From Celoporthe dispersa (Eukaryota > Ascomycota > Sordariomycetes > Diaporthales > Cryphonectriaceae), in assembly GCA_016584495.1 (NCBI GenBank), contig WAID01000002.1, forward strand, positions 1 through 64,000: a stretch of DNA of 64,000 nucleotides. Direction: 5' to 3'. A program made the position numbers and the translations under genes. Below, piece by piece: positions 1 through 11,649 of the stretch (position 1 is the stretch's first letter; every line of letters starts with the position of its first letter). The notes under the pieces are model-generated. The model was not told the DNA's origin, did no database searches, and saw only the letters and a program-made list of their open reading frames with translations.

Positions 1-74
1 AAAGCTTCGAGTCGGGCGGGCCACTGGACAGGGTCGGACCAAATCGCAGGGTCAGGTCTGTAGGGAGAGGCCTG

Positions 75-2067
75 CTAGGGCAGCACACAGCTTCCCAGGA
101 ACGCTGGCACGGATTTGTTGCTGCAGTAGTAATACTCGATGTGGTCCTTGAATGCCTGGTCTTCAAAAAGCGCATCGGTCTTCTTGGTCCAGTAATCATG
201 GAACTTGGTGAACCCTTGACCGATATATCAAGCCTCTGACTTTGCGTCCTCGTCATCGACCACAAGACCCTGCCTGCACACGCTCCAATATGCGGCCAGT
301 GTTTTGGGCAGAGACATATAGACATAGCGGTGACTGAACCGGCTTTTCACTCGCTTCTCGAGGCTTTCTACTACATCAATCTTATTAGTCAGGCCCAATA
401 CCGCGATGGGTGCTTTTCTTGCTTGGGCAATGTCGAAAAGGTTGTACAGAAGCGTCTGTCTGGCGTGAGTTGCAAACAAGTCGAACTCGTCGATGACGAA
501 GATCACCGATTTGGACGTGATACCTTCTTGGGCCTCTGCGAACTCTGAGGGGTGGGACAAGAGCGAAAGCAGCGACGCCAGCGTATCAGCGTAGTTATTG
601 GTCTTGCCAATCAGGTCATCATCGACTTCCATCTCCTTGCCCAGCTGCCGCCAGATGTCTTTCAGCGCCAACTTGTCGTCGGTATGTATGAAGCCGTTCA
701 GCCGGACAACATGAAACTCGCTCTTGTGCTCCAGACTGAGGCCAGAGAGTACCGAGTCCACCATAGTAGTCTTCCGCACCCTCTGGCACCAATGACGAGC
801 ATGGAATTCCCTCGCCGGCCAGGACGGTCTGCTCGACCAGCTGGAGCGTTTTATCGTAGGCGTCGTCCTGTCCCAGCAGTTTGATCCGGCGCCTACCGGT
901 ACATCGATCCAGTAAGACCCGCTGCAAGGAGCGTAGGTGTTGCTCGAGGTTGGTGATGTCAGGCACGTCCTCAGTGGCCGTGATCGAGGTGTTCTTGTCC
1001 GACACAATAGCGCCAGTGGATGAGTCTCGAGAGCAGTCCTTGCACAGCCAGTCACCGTCTGGGATCTTGACCACACCATAGCACACTTGATGCACAGCCA
1101 TATCGCAGCTGTCGCAAAATAATATCTCGTTGGGCGGCTCTGAGTCTGGCTTCGAGCATATGATGCAAACCTCATCATCTTCTTCGTCTTCCTCCTCCTC
1201 CTCTTTATCTTCGGCCTTGTCTGCATTCCCGAGCAGCTTGTTCTCCTTTCCAGATGGTCGCGTCTTGGGTGGTGGTTTCGACTTGACAGGCTTCTTCGGC
1301 AGATCAGCAAAGTAGATTTCGTCGGTAGGATTGTCGGTCGTAGGCTCGTCGAAGGCGACAGTCTTGGCAGTTCGCTGGCTAAGCCTCCTGCTAGGAGTGA
1401 GGATGCCTTTGACCTTGGGTACAGCGCTGTTGGTCACGGCTAGTGATAACGCTCTTGCTGACTTCGCAGCTGATGGCGTGAGCAAACCTTCAGTGTCTGA
1501 AGCCTCAATTTCCTCCGCCTCGGTCTCTGAAACCGTGCTCCCAGCGACTTCGTCATCGCGGTCGTCTCTCTGCCTGGACGTCGCTTGCCGAACACCTCTG
1601 GTTCCTGATGTAGAGTCTTGTGCGGCAGAAGGCTCTGGTTTCCTCTTTATGGCTTTCTTCTTCGTTGGCGTCAATGCAGACTTCACGTCCGTGCGTGTTG
1701 TCGTAGCAGTCGAGCGGCCTCCTCCTCGTGTTCTCCTAGATAGGGTTTCACGGGACTCTGCCCCGTCAGAGCCCTGGAAATCGTATATGCCATTGATATC
1801 CCTCGTGGAGGCGGCTGACGGTTCAATTGTTCCTCTCCCTGACTGTGCCGCGGCGCGAGTGCTGGCGCCAAGTGCGTTGGATTTAAGAGACCTCAAGGAG
1901 CTAGGGTCGTGTGTTCGGTCGCAGCAGGCGAGTTTCGTCGAGCCCTCTTGGAGGATGGCTTCTGGTCGACCTCGTCTTTGCGAGGGCGGCCGCGCTTTCT
2001 GCTGCCCGGTGGCCATTGGTGCCATTGCTCGAGGGCGACAGTCTTGTGTGTTGGAGAGGTGAGACAA
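75..2067 (-). CDS. ORC4: Origin recognition complex subunit 4 with AT-hook and PHD finger (frame-disrupted)
   Basis: ORC4 is an AAA+ subunit of the complex that marks replication origins and loads MCM in the nucleus. From the N-terminus I see an AT-hook (RKRGRPRK, near 2000), a low-complexity basic/acidic linker, a PHD finger (CIICSKPDSE, FCDSCDMAVHQVCYG, WLCKDC; about 1180-1050), then the AAA+ core with Walker A (VIGARGCG|KTTMVDS, near 800-765), Walker B (VIFVIDEFDLFATHA) and a sensor-type segment (AVLGLTNKIDVVESLEKRVK). The frame must change near 2010, near 1905 and twice within the P-loop (about 820 and 775). An in-frame TGA at 228-230 precedes about 50 further plausible codons (GFTKFHDYWTKKTD) ending in TAG at 75-77. 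The start is uncertain: ATG at 2067 or 2025. Family identity is firm. Whether the locus is intact depends on whether the breaks are sequencing errors. Confidence 0.85.
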
Positions 2068-2714
2068 AGCTGGAACAGCAGAGAGGAGATCAAGGTGTGA
2101 CGTCGTATGTTGGGAAGTTCAAGTACGAGTCGGCTGAGCTTGCGCCAATAATTTTAATCTAACCCCATTTTGTGACATGGGAAAGTGCCCTTGACCCTCC
2201 TCCAGGTTCCTGGTTCCTTGTTCCTTCTTTTCCATTTCCTCTCCATACATCCACTTTTACTGCGAGCTAAAAATGATGACTGTTTTCTTCCTTTCCATAC
2301 TTAATGTTGACATCCATTGATCATCAGTACTTTAAGTACCTACGAATGCTCCCAATGCCTTCTGTTGTGTTTGGGAGTATGCTTCTGAACCCTAACCCAG
2401 AAGTTCATTTTATTCATGGTCCTTTCCTTGCACCCTTTTCATGTCACATCGCCCTTGCCTGCCCTGGGAAATGATGAGATGCTTCATTGCAATTCTTGCA
2501 ATGCACCAAGAACACGAATCCCCAGGGCAGTTATTCTAGTGATCAAGCTCCAAGCCAGCTCCCTCGAGCTCCTGGGTTTTGGGAGGTAAGTCGCAGGGGA
2601 GGTGTTTCCGCCCACCCTAGCAGACCACACCGCTTTTGCAACCACCTTTAGTTTTATAACCTTTTCTCAACCAATTTTAATCTGAATAACCTCATTTTTT
2701 CACTGAATATCGAT

Positions 2715-3560
2715 ACGACGACGACGAAGCCCTATACCGAATCTGAGCTAGCCCAGGCTGTTGAGGCTGTCAGGAAAGTGGTGTCTCAACGGAAAGCCTC
2801 GAAGGAATGGGGTATTCCAAAGACTACTCTTCGAGAACGTATTTAAGGAGCACAGCCATATAAAACAGCACACGAAAACCAGCAACGGCTTTCAATTGTT
2901 CAAGAAAAGAAGCTAGTTGAATAGATTCTTATGCAGGAAAGCTTAGGGCTTCAAGCTTAGGGCTTCCACCCAGTTACTTAGAACTAAGGTGCTTTGCTCA
3001 GAAAATCCTCGATATCCAGAAAGACCCTCAAGCCATCGGAAACTAATGGACTCAAGCTTTTTAAAAAGAAATCCAGAAATACAGTGAACCAGAAACTCGG
3101 GCGCCGTCGCACGAAAGGACGAACGTCAAGGCAATGGGCAAGGGCTCGTGCAACCCAAGCGTGCTGAATCGGTCACAAGGACAACAACAAACGAAGGCCA
3201 CATAGCTATACTTACAACACCCGTGCAGCCAGTTTCAAAAAGAAAATTATCCCCACATGTTTTCTCTGTCTCCATCTTGCAAGAGTAACTGTCCAGAGGC
3301 TTGATTGAGAGAGCTGGCTGGGTCAGAATCCCACACCATTCTGAGCGCTCATTAGCATGGTCTTCGCTCCCTCAGACAAGTCTGCATTCCTCAAGCTGCA
3401 AGCTTTGGCAGCAACCAGTAAGAGAACACAAATGATGTTTCTAGTAGTAGGTCTTGAAGAAGGAGCATATGCTGCTGCCAGTAACAACATTCTTGGTGGA
3501 TCGCCTCAACTTACTTTTCCAAACAGTGGCCTCACAACATCATCAGTGATTAGTTAGTGA
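2715..3560 (+). mobile_element. Decayed pogo/Fot1-type DNA transposon relic
   Basis: The frame from about 2719 reads as a Psq-type helix-turn-helix typical of pogo/Fot1 transposases: YTESELAQAVEAVRKVVSQR, then KASKEWGIPKTTLRERI, broken by a stop right after. Further downstream the phrase QAFLKRNPEIQ (about 3050-3080) resembles the CENP-B-like second HTH of the same family. Stops and frame changes are frequent and no DDE catalytic domain is readable. A 120-bp sequence shared with 34.1 kb begins at about 3083. A later frame at 3357-3556 (DKSAFLKLQALAATSKRTQ) may be the transposase C-terminus but is not diagnostic. No terminal inverted repeats were found by eye. Confidence 0.6.
3083..3205 (+). 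repeat. Dispersed repeat, copy 1 (inverted partner at 34131-34248)
   Basis: About 120 bases starting at GTGAACCAGAAACTCGGGCG match the reverse complement of 34131-34248 with only a handful of differences, several of them transitions. The core (GCGCCGTCGCACGAAAGGAC through GTGCTGAATCGGTCACAAGG) is identical by eye. It sits directly downstream of the pogo relic here, whereas the other copy abuts a possible LTR. Confidence 0.8.
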
Positions 3561-6500
3561 AGCACTCAAAAGACAGATTCGATCAGGCCCATGTTAGCTT
3601 CTGATCCTGTTATTTGTACTCACCCAGGACAGCATAACCTGGATATGGAAGAACATGATGTAACTTTCCCTGACAGGATGTGTTTGCAGCCCTGTTACTT
3701 AAACCCCGCAAGGCAGCTTCTACAGGCTACCAATTAACTTCCCTCTTACCCAAGCTTCATTAAGATCACCTGTGGTAAGTAGCGTCAGTAGCTTCACTGC
3801 TGATAAAATGTGCAGTAACACATTATTCAGGCAACCAGGGCAGCAAAATATTAATTCACTGCTGCTGCCCTAAGTCGGGGACTCAATATCACAGACACAA
3901 ACACTCATAGTCAGCCTCGACTACTTCTTCGACATCCTTACCAACAAACTAGTCAAACTTTTATTTCTGCCCATCATGACCGTTTCCGTCTTCATCAGAC
4001 TGTACTACGAATTGCTCGACGACTACGAGCTAATCAACGCCCCGTCAAAGTACTAGTGGGAGGTCGCCGAATACCCTAAGAACAGGAAGAAGGATAAGAA
4101 CCCCTACCTCTCTTCCTTACTACGATCCCCTTTCTCTCCATTCATTAGAGTCTGGCTATCTTCCATAGTTCCGCCTCCGCCCCCGCCCTTCCCAATCTTG
4201 GTCATCATCTCGAGTGCTCCTATATGGCCAAACACGTTCTCCTGTAGGTATTGAGCTCGCTAGATTCCACGTCGAGTTTGAGGTTAATAGAGACCGCTAC
4301 GGCATGCACGTTGCCGAACTGATCTTTCCTTGCGTTTCGGCTGTCGCCCTCGCAGCCCTGACCAAGCGCCGTGGCGATGGAGGCGAGGCCTCCAACTAAC
4401 TCCCATTCACACCTCAGCACAAACAAGCCCGATGTGATACAGTCAAGGCGAGTATGTGTGATTTTTGTGTGTGCCTTTCCCCGATAGTGGCATCGCGCGG
4501 TGGGGAAGGAAATGAGGCGCTGGTGCCTCCTCCTACCCGCGGCATTGACGATTTGATACTGGGAGGGGTTGGCACTGAGGTCTAGGCGGAAGCTATACAT
4601 CGCCAGAGGAAGCACGTTTCAGCACAAGCCTCAGCATATAGACAAAGATGTCTATTCTCTGATTGCAGAGTCACCAAAAAGTACATGTAGACATCTCATC
4701 TTGCTTGGCGAGGCACTGTGATATATTGCCTCCATATACATAGGGAACTGGATACCCTATAGCATAGGTGGAGGCGCTATATGGAAAGACTGCTGGAGCC
4801 AGGAGAACCTTGTTTTCAGCAACCCTGTCTTTCTTACTAATAGGGCTGCCGTGGACCCGGCCACCTGCCCTCCATGAGTCTTCCATGGCCCATCCCCTTT
4901 TCGTCCGGAGACTGAAGATGTCGTATAGCATCTCACCTCATCAGCCTTCTCCTGAATGGAATCCTCAGTCTGCTTATCCCTCTTGGTAGGCACAGGCACT
5001 GGGCACATAAATTTACCTACATAGCACTTGCTCACCAGAGCAAAGATGCCAGGCAGGCGTTAGCTCTGACCCCGACCTTGGGCTTGGCTCTGGGGTTGGC
5101 TCCATAGGGCAAGACAGGCCATGCCCTAGCACGCGTCAAACCAGTTTCGGACAGAAAGCGAGCTAATTGGGCTCACTAGAGAACAAGCAGAGCGAGGCAA
5201 GTCGTGCTCGAGAGCTGGCCTTGGCCCCTGTTCCGTGCTATCTTTTCTGTCTGGCGGTCGAGCTGTGTTCGTGTCTGAGACAGACATTCAGCAGCGAGAT
5301 CTCACACCAGGAGACAGGAGGGAGAGATGGGAGAGAAAGAAAACGGCAGGGGAAGAAGAGCACTGCGGCGTGATTGCTCGTGCAAGACAGCGAGTAGCCT
5401 CCGCGGCGATCAATTGCCCTGGGCTGGGCTCCTGATGCCAAAGAGGAAAACGCCTGCGGTCAAGCCGCAGTGACGGACAGACAGACACAGCCTGGCGACG
5501 AGCCCGCCTACCTCTCTGTATCATTCAACGAAACAAGTCGTACGGGTACGCACCCCTCAGACTGAACACCCCGGCCTGTAGTCAGCGTCAGATCGCTCAG
5601 CCCTTGATCCATCTGATCCATACAAACCTGATGGGTGCGGTGGGTGTCGGGGATTAAAAAGAGATAAGACACCTCACCTCTGCATCCTCTTGAATCAGAC
5701 AATCCTTACCAACCACACAGGTCAGCCAGCCGTTGAAGAGTGCCCACCGACAAGACTGGAGGTCCACCCACGAGGGGGTTTAAGTAAAACTAAGTTTCGC
5801 CTGCACGTCCAACAACAACAACAACAAAAACAATAACATGTTATTGTCTACGTGTAGCTGGTCCAGTTATTGTTGTTCTCCCCAGGGTCCGATCGCCAGT
5901 CAGGATTGACGTAGCGAGGATGGGTGATGGATGGATGCTTGCGGCACTTGACGACGGATCTGCAAGAGGGAAAGAGAACTGGGTTGGTCTGGCCTCTGTG
6001 GCCTGTGTGACCAGATCCCATTGTTCCCGACTGGTTGACTCTATCACGCTGTGGGGCGCTATTGGGGGCCCTTGTGGATCCAACGCCTCTTGTGGTTTGG
6101 CGCGGCCTGATTTTCCCCGGGCCTCGCAGGCCTTGGAGGCCCTGTAGCGGGAGTGGTGAGCGGTACCGTAGTAGTGCGGCACCTCTGTGGTGCCTGGTAT
6201 GGTACACTACACACGCGCGGAGCAGGCCCCCGGGGCAGCGTCTACCAGGGCCCTGCAGCGTATCCATAGCAGCAGCCCGAGTACTAATGCCTCTGGTAGC
6301 AAGGTACTGGACTGGCGTCCGTGATCCGCACCGCCCCTTGCCCTCCACTCGTGTCTCGCCCTCCATAGGCCCCAATCCCAAGCCAGCCCACCGTTCGGGC
6401 AGTGCACGCTGCAACACACACACACACACACGCGCACTACCAGCTCCCCACCGCCAACCAACCCTTTGCTTTCGATCGCCTCACGCAATCGCACCTCCTT

Positions 6501-6911
6501 GCTCGGTGTCCTCTAACCTTACCACCTCCACACCCCTCCTCCAACCCGACGAGAACTCGACCACCACCCAAGGGCCAGAATAGAGCACACGACAGTTGTT
6601 CTTCTCTTCTTTCCTTTCCTCTTTCCCTACTGCTCCTATTCTTTTCTAGTGTGCGCGCAGGCGACCTTTTGCCCCCTCTCTTCCCCTTCCCCCTCCCCCT
6701 CCTCTCTGATCTGGAGCCTTGGCCTGGACACGGTTCCTCGTCAACTCCGCGCACTCCGCCCGTCCGTCCTATCCGGATCACCACCCTCTCACCCCTCCTC
6801 GTCCTCGTCCTTGTCCTTCGGCGTAACGCCCGCCCTGGGTTGGCTGACTTGTCTCTCTCGACCGGGCTACTATATTGTGGCCTCATCGTCGGTGTCCATG
6901 AGGAGCACATC

Positions 6912-9900
6912 ATGCACGCCATGAATAAGATAGCAAACATGAGAAACTGGTCAGAGCGGATGAGTCCCGCCTTTGGCATGTCCTCGAGGCCCAGCGTGGG
7001 TATGTCGATGCAGGGTCTCCATCCACACCACAAGATCACGCCTCAGGGCGCCTCTCCCATAACCCCTCCACAGATCGGTGACTCGGTCATCCATCATGCC
7101 TTCAACGTCCCCTTCGCCTCCGAGCTCGCCGGCCCCGACACCGAGGACATCCTCCATGCCACCACCGACGCCGTCCTCAGGTGGACGCACCCTGCCGAGG
7201 CCCCTGATGACGTCCCCGTCCATGAGCTGCCCGTCCACGCAGACAACCTCGGCCGCCTGAGGAAGATGTGTAAGGACATCACCAACAGCCAGCTGCCCAT
7301 CGAGGCCCATGTCATCTCCACCACGCCCAAGCACGTCAAGGGCCAGGTCACCACCGTCTGCCTCTCGGGCTCCCTGGACCTCGTCTGGCAGACTAGGGAG
7401 AAGCTCATGAACGAGACCCCTCTGTCTATGGTGTGTAGAGTCCCGAACAGAAAGAGAAAAGAAAAAACACCACCCAAAACCACCCGCCGCGTTGTTGTTG
7501 TTGCTGTTGCAGTGCCACCCTGCTCTCGAGATGCAGATCCACTAACCCATCCCCTGCCTTCTCCAGCGCTGTACCACTGTGGATATCGACGGGGACATGG
7601 TCGCCGACCTCAACGCCGGCTCCCTCAAGCAGACCGTGATCGAGACCCTCGACAGCATATCGGCCTTCTGCGGCGTCGACATCTTCCTGCTCGGACCTAA
7701 GCTCACACCGCTTGTCGACGGCGTGAACGTGTTACGTCGAGATCCGGAGGGACCAGCGGTGGAGGGTGGCCATCTACGGCGACATACTGTCCACAGAGCA
7801 CGCCAAGACTCGCGTCCTGGTCTCTATTGATCAATGGGTACGAAAATGATACACTACCTGCCTGCCTGATCCCGAGGGGCCGCCAGCGGTTAACGTTACG
7901 TTTATTCTACAGCTCGGTCGGGTCATCGATGCTATGCACATGGACCTCTCGATCCAGCAGCTCATCTGCGGCCGGAACCGGAAGAACATCAAGCTGATCG
8001 AGTCGGCCACCGGCACTGCCATCTACTTCCCACCGCCCTTCTCGACCTACTTCCGATACTGCCCTGGCAACGCTCAGCCCCGGAACCCGAACGAGCTCCT
8101 CATCACCGGTGATAAACCCCGGCAGATCGAGCTGGCCAAGCTCAAGCTGCGGGATCTGCTGAGCCGCGTCCGGCTCTATGTCAAGGACGTCCCCATGCCG
8201 GCCGAAAAGATCGATACCATCCTCCTGACGCGCCTCGACAAGGTCCGCAAGATCGTCGAGACCAATGGGTCCTACATCCAGTTCCCGCCCTTGGGTTCCA
8301 GGCAGAACACGGTCAGGGTACAGGCCACCGAGAACCTGCATATCGAGCGCACAGTTCGGGAGCTTATGACCCTCGTAAGTTGAGCAGGGGAGGGCTATCG
8401 TTCCTCATGAGGATTTGACTGACGATGGTTCCAGGCTGGACAGTTTTACAGCGGCTTCTGGGCGGCTCAGCCGGACGGCCGGAGGCTGCCCGAGGACAAC
8501 GACATCAGGATCATGCTTGGCGACATATGTGCCAACTCCGACGCTGAGATCTCCTTCCAGCGACTTTCTTTCACCATCGACGGCTCTGATGACGCGGTCA
8601 AGGCTGCGCTCCATGTGATCTCACAGATAAGATTCGTGACACAGTCGCAGTACACCATCAGGGTGAAGATCGAGCTTGCCAACGAACACAAGGAGTTTGT
8701 TAGCGGCAAGAAGAACGGCAAGATCAACAAGATCATGGGGCAAAGTACGTTCCTCATATGCAACCCCTCACTCGGTGGAAGTGATGCTGACATCCCGTGC
8801 AGGCAACGTCCAGATCATGTTCGAGAACTTCGGAGAGTACAACTTCAACATTGACGTCAACGCCTCGTCCTACGACTCCATGAAGCAGGGCCTGGGCCTG
8901 GTGGAGCAGGAGATGCCCGCTTCTATCTCGTTCCACGTGCCTGATCAGTACCACAAGCGGATCATTGGTATCGGCGGCCAGCACATCCAACGCATCATGA
9001 AGAAGCACTCCGTCTTCGTCAAGTTCTCCAATGCCCAGGAGCGCAGTAAGTCTCTCTCTGGATCTCGGCGCTCGGGCCAGCTGTGGTTCATGTCACTGAC
9101 CTGTCTAGACGGCATGATCCGAGAGGATGACGACAACACGCTGGACAATGTCATCTGTCGGACACCTGCTCGCAATGCGCAGAGCCTCGAGCTTGTCAAG
9201 TCGGAGATCCTGGAGATGGTTGACCGCGTTGTAAGCTATCCACATCTCGTCCCAAGAAAGAAAGGACAAGAAGAAAAACCCAAACAAGCCACTGACCCAT
9301 CCATAGGATTCCGAGTTTACCTCTCAGGTCGTGCCTGTGGACCGTCTCTACCACCGTCAGCTGCTGGCCCGCCTGTCCGACATTGCGATCATGGAGAAGA
9401 AATGGAACTGCAAGATCATCTTCCCCGGCACGGAACAGGCGAGCGATGAGGTCACCTTTACTGGGCCCCAGTGGCAGGTCCCTCTTTGTGTTGACGAGTT
9501 CCTCGTAAGTTCAACTCTCTTCCCGCCTTGACCGCCCGAGCGCATGCTGACCCCAGCAGGGAATGGTACCTGACAACCACGAGGTGGTACTGGCCCGCAC
9601 TCCTGTGCTGATCAAGTACCTCGAGTCTCCCGACTTTGTCAACGAGGTCGTGCCGAAGCTCAAGGCCCAGCACGAGGTCGACCTCACCGTCCACGAGAAC
9701 ACCTCGGAGCTGACGGATGACGGCCAGCCCACCGTCACCCTCCTGTGGACCTTCACCCGCAACAACGCCGGTGGTCTGCGCGATGCCATGGAGCTCCTGC
9801 ACGGCCACTTCGCCACTGCGGGTGTCGAGGAAGAAACCATCATCAAGGGCTCCATCCCCGGCCCAAGTCAGACACGTTCGAGGAGTCACTCCCGTACTTC

Positions 9901-10389
9901 GACTCCAAGCTGCTGCAGCACGCACCCACGACAGTCGCGACCGACTCTCCCACCAAGTCCGCCTTTGGTGACGAGGTTGCTCGCGAGCGCAGCACCATCT
10001 TCGACAAGCTCCGCAAGCCCGGAAGCATGTCTTCGATTTCTTCTTTCCTGGACCGCCGCAAGAACAGCTCCCACTCGGCCACCGTCTCCTATTCAAGGGC
10101 TCGAGCAACGTGTCCAAGTCTTCACTTATCTCGATCGAATCCACCCGCAGCTTCCACGCCGACCGAAACCCGTGGAACGACAGCGGTGTAAACCTACCCG
10201 ACGACGACAGCCCCTGGCCGAGTCGCCCTTTGGAAACAGCTCCGGTGACAAGCTGACGCCCAACGGCGTCCCTCTTCCCGGCGATGTTACCCTCGTCACA
10301 ATACCCGACAGTCTGCAGACAGCGGCCGTCCTTCCACCTCCCACTCTACGAATTCTGGATACCCCGGTCCCATCGGACCTTATCGTTAG
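6912..10389 (+). CDS. Multi-KH-domain RNA-binding protein (Bicaudal-C/vigilin-like)
   Basis: A cytosolic RNA-binding protein is inferred from repeated KH-type folds. Clear KH signatures are ICGRNRKNIKLIESATGTAI (about 7965-8025) and IIGIGGQHIQRIMKKHSVFV (about 8960-9020), each with a GxxG-like loop; additional degenerate repeats lie before, between and after (e.g. KNGKINKIMGQ | SNVQIMFENFGEY). Seven introns can be placed: about 7431-7566, 7837-7912, 8374-8433, 8743-8803, 9044-9108, 9231-9306 and 9504-9559, with GTAAGT/GTACGT-type donors. Frame changes outside introns are needed near 7740, 9865, 10090, 10215 and 10300. The C-terminus is low-complexity and Ser-rich, ending ...STNSGYPGPIGPYR at a TAG. 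I chose ATG 6912 (MHAMNKIANMRNWSERM) because conserved-looking sequence begins there; the frame is also open upstream. The family is sure; the specific orthologue is not. Confidence 0.8.
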
Positions 10390-11649
10390 ATTCTTGGCTC
10401 TTAGAAACTCGACGTCAAAATACCCCGGCTGGATATACCCTGGCGCGAAAAAATACCCAGACAATTGTGTCATGCATTTGGTCGGCTCTGTTTCTCTGTT
10501 CGACATCCTTGATTTCGACCATGTCGTGTGGTCTTGTGTTGTTGCCATGGACAGGAATGCCATCCTCAGCAGCCCAACACTCGTTTTCGAGGGTGGGGCT
10601 GTAAAGAGAGCAGGCAATCCACGTTGCTGGCGCTTCAAGGACGACCCGATTTGGGATTCTCTGTTTTTCCTTGTTGCTTCGAGATTTCTTGGCGTTCAAT
10701 GGCTTGAAGGTTTCATATCTTTATTCCTTTTCCTTTCTCTCATTTCCGTTTACAGTATATCATCGTCTTTCGTCGTCCGACTCCACATCATGTTACACAT
10801 AAACGAAACCGAAAAAGCTACACACGACAACGTCTATCACGGACCAAAAAAAAAAAAAAAAAGGGCTCGCATGTCTCTCGGACAAATCGGATCGCACCTA
10901 GGGGACGGATTGAGGTTGATGATACCATTTTTCATGATATGGAAGAGGGATGAGATGATGAGTTGGACGGATGGACGGATGGATGGATGGACGGTACGAA
11001 GTGTACGTGGTCACTGGACCCTTTTGTTGGAGCGATAAAGACAGGTTACGGGACAGGCTGTTGGGAGTGGTTGGGACTAGGTAGGGAAGTGTATTCTTTA
11101 TGGCTTAGTGTTAGCGATGGCAGAAATACAGATGATACCCAGCGAGTTGGTTTCACACAGTCCTCTTCTGTACCTCCTGGATCGTTTTGAGTTCTAGTCG
11201 AGTCGGTCTTTGCTACTGAAATCTTGATTCGCCCTTCAACCATAGTGACTGCACCACCACTGGAGAAAAGCACGAAGACAAATTATAGCATACAGAGATA
11301 TCTCTTCACTGTTCAATTTTATTGAAATCCACATTAGCTCCCGATGCAACTCGTCAAACTCGCAGATGCCAGAAACAAAAACGAAAGATGAAAAATAAAT
11401 AAAAATAAACATCACCCGGATCAACGAACCGGCGCATAGATCCAATCCACCGCAATGCAATGATATCCAACAATATCCATCGATCATGCTCTGACAAGCC
11501 ACCAATGAACTGACATGGTGATGACCCCCGCCTCGATTTCAACTTTAAAAAAAAAAAGGAAACAAGTTATTCCCCATTTCATTCCTTTCCCTTCCGGGCT
11601 CGAGCATCAACATCTCAGAACCCACCGCGCAGGCCGCCATCTCCATGCG
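10390..11649. other. Convergent intergenic region, 3' ends of KH gene and YVC1-like gene
   Basis: No conserved ORF. It contains an A-run at 10846-10862, a GGAT/GGAC tetranucleotide tract at 10958-10992 and AT-rich sequence at 11280-11480. Long ORFs running through here on the + strand are chance extensions of the KH gene frame. Confidence 0.6.
10958..10992. repeat. GGAT/GGAC tetranucleotide microsatellite
   Basis: Imperfect tandem ATGG/ACGG units downstream of the KH gene, probably within its 3' UTR. Confidence 0.8.

Larger units (their letters stand above)
2068..6911. other. Long intergenic region with transposon relics; no intact gene seen
   Basis: Between the divergent ORC4 and KH genes. 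The left part (2.1-2.7 kb) is AT-leaning with no recognisable ORF. A decayed pogo-type transposase lies at about 2.7-3.6 kb (separate entry). A frame at 3912-4070 (SLDYFFDILTNKLVKLLF...) reads like a hydrophobic protein fragment but is soon stopped and I cannot place it. The last 500 bases before 6912 are strongly pyrimidine-rich (CTTCTCTTCTTTCC and similar), as in many filamentous-fungal promoters and 5' leaders, and contain a short CA run at 6415-6430. Confidence 0.6.

Noticed and set aside
10563..11038. C-terminal extension of the KH protein to 11038
   Set aside because: Protein-like sequence ends with GPIGPYR at the TAG at 10387; the longer frame runs through an A-run and a tetranucleotide repeat.
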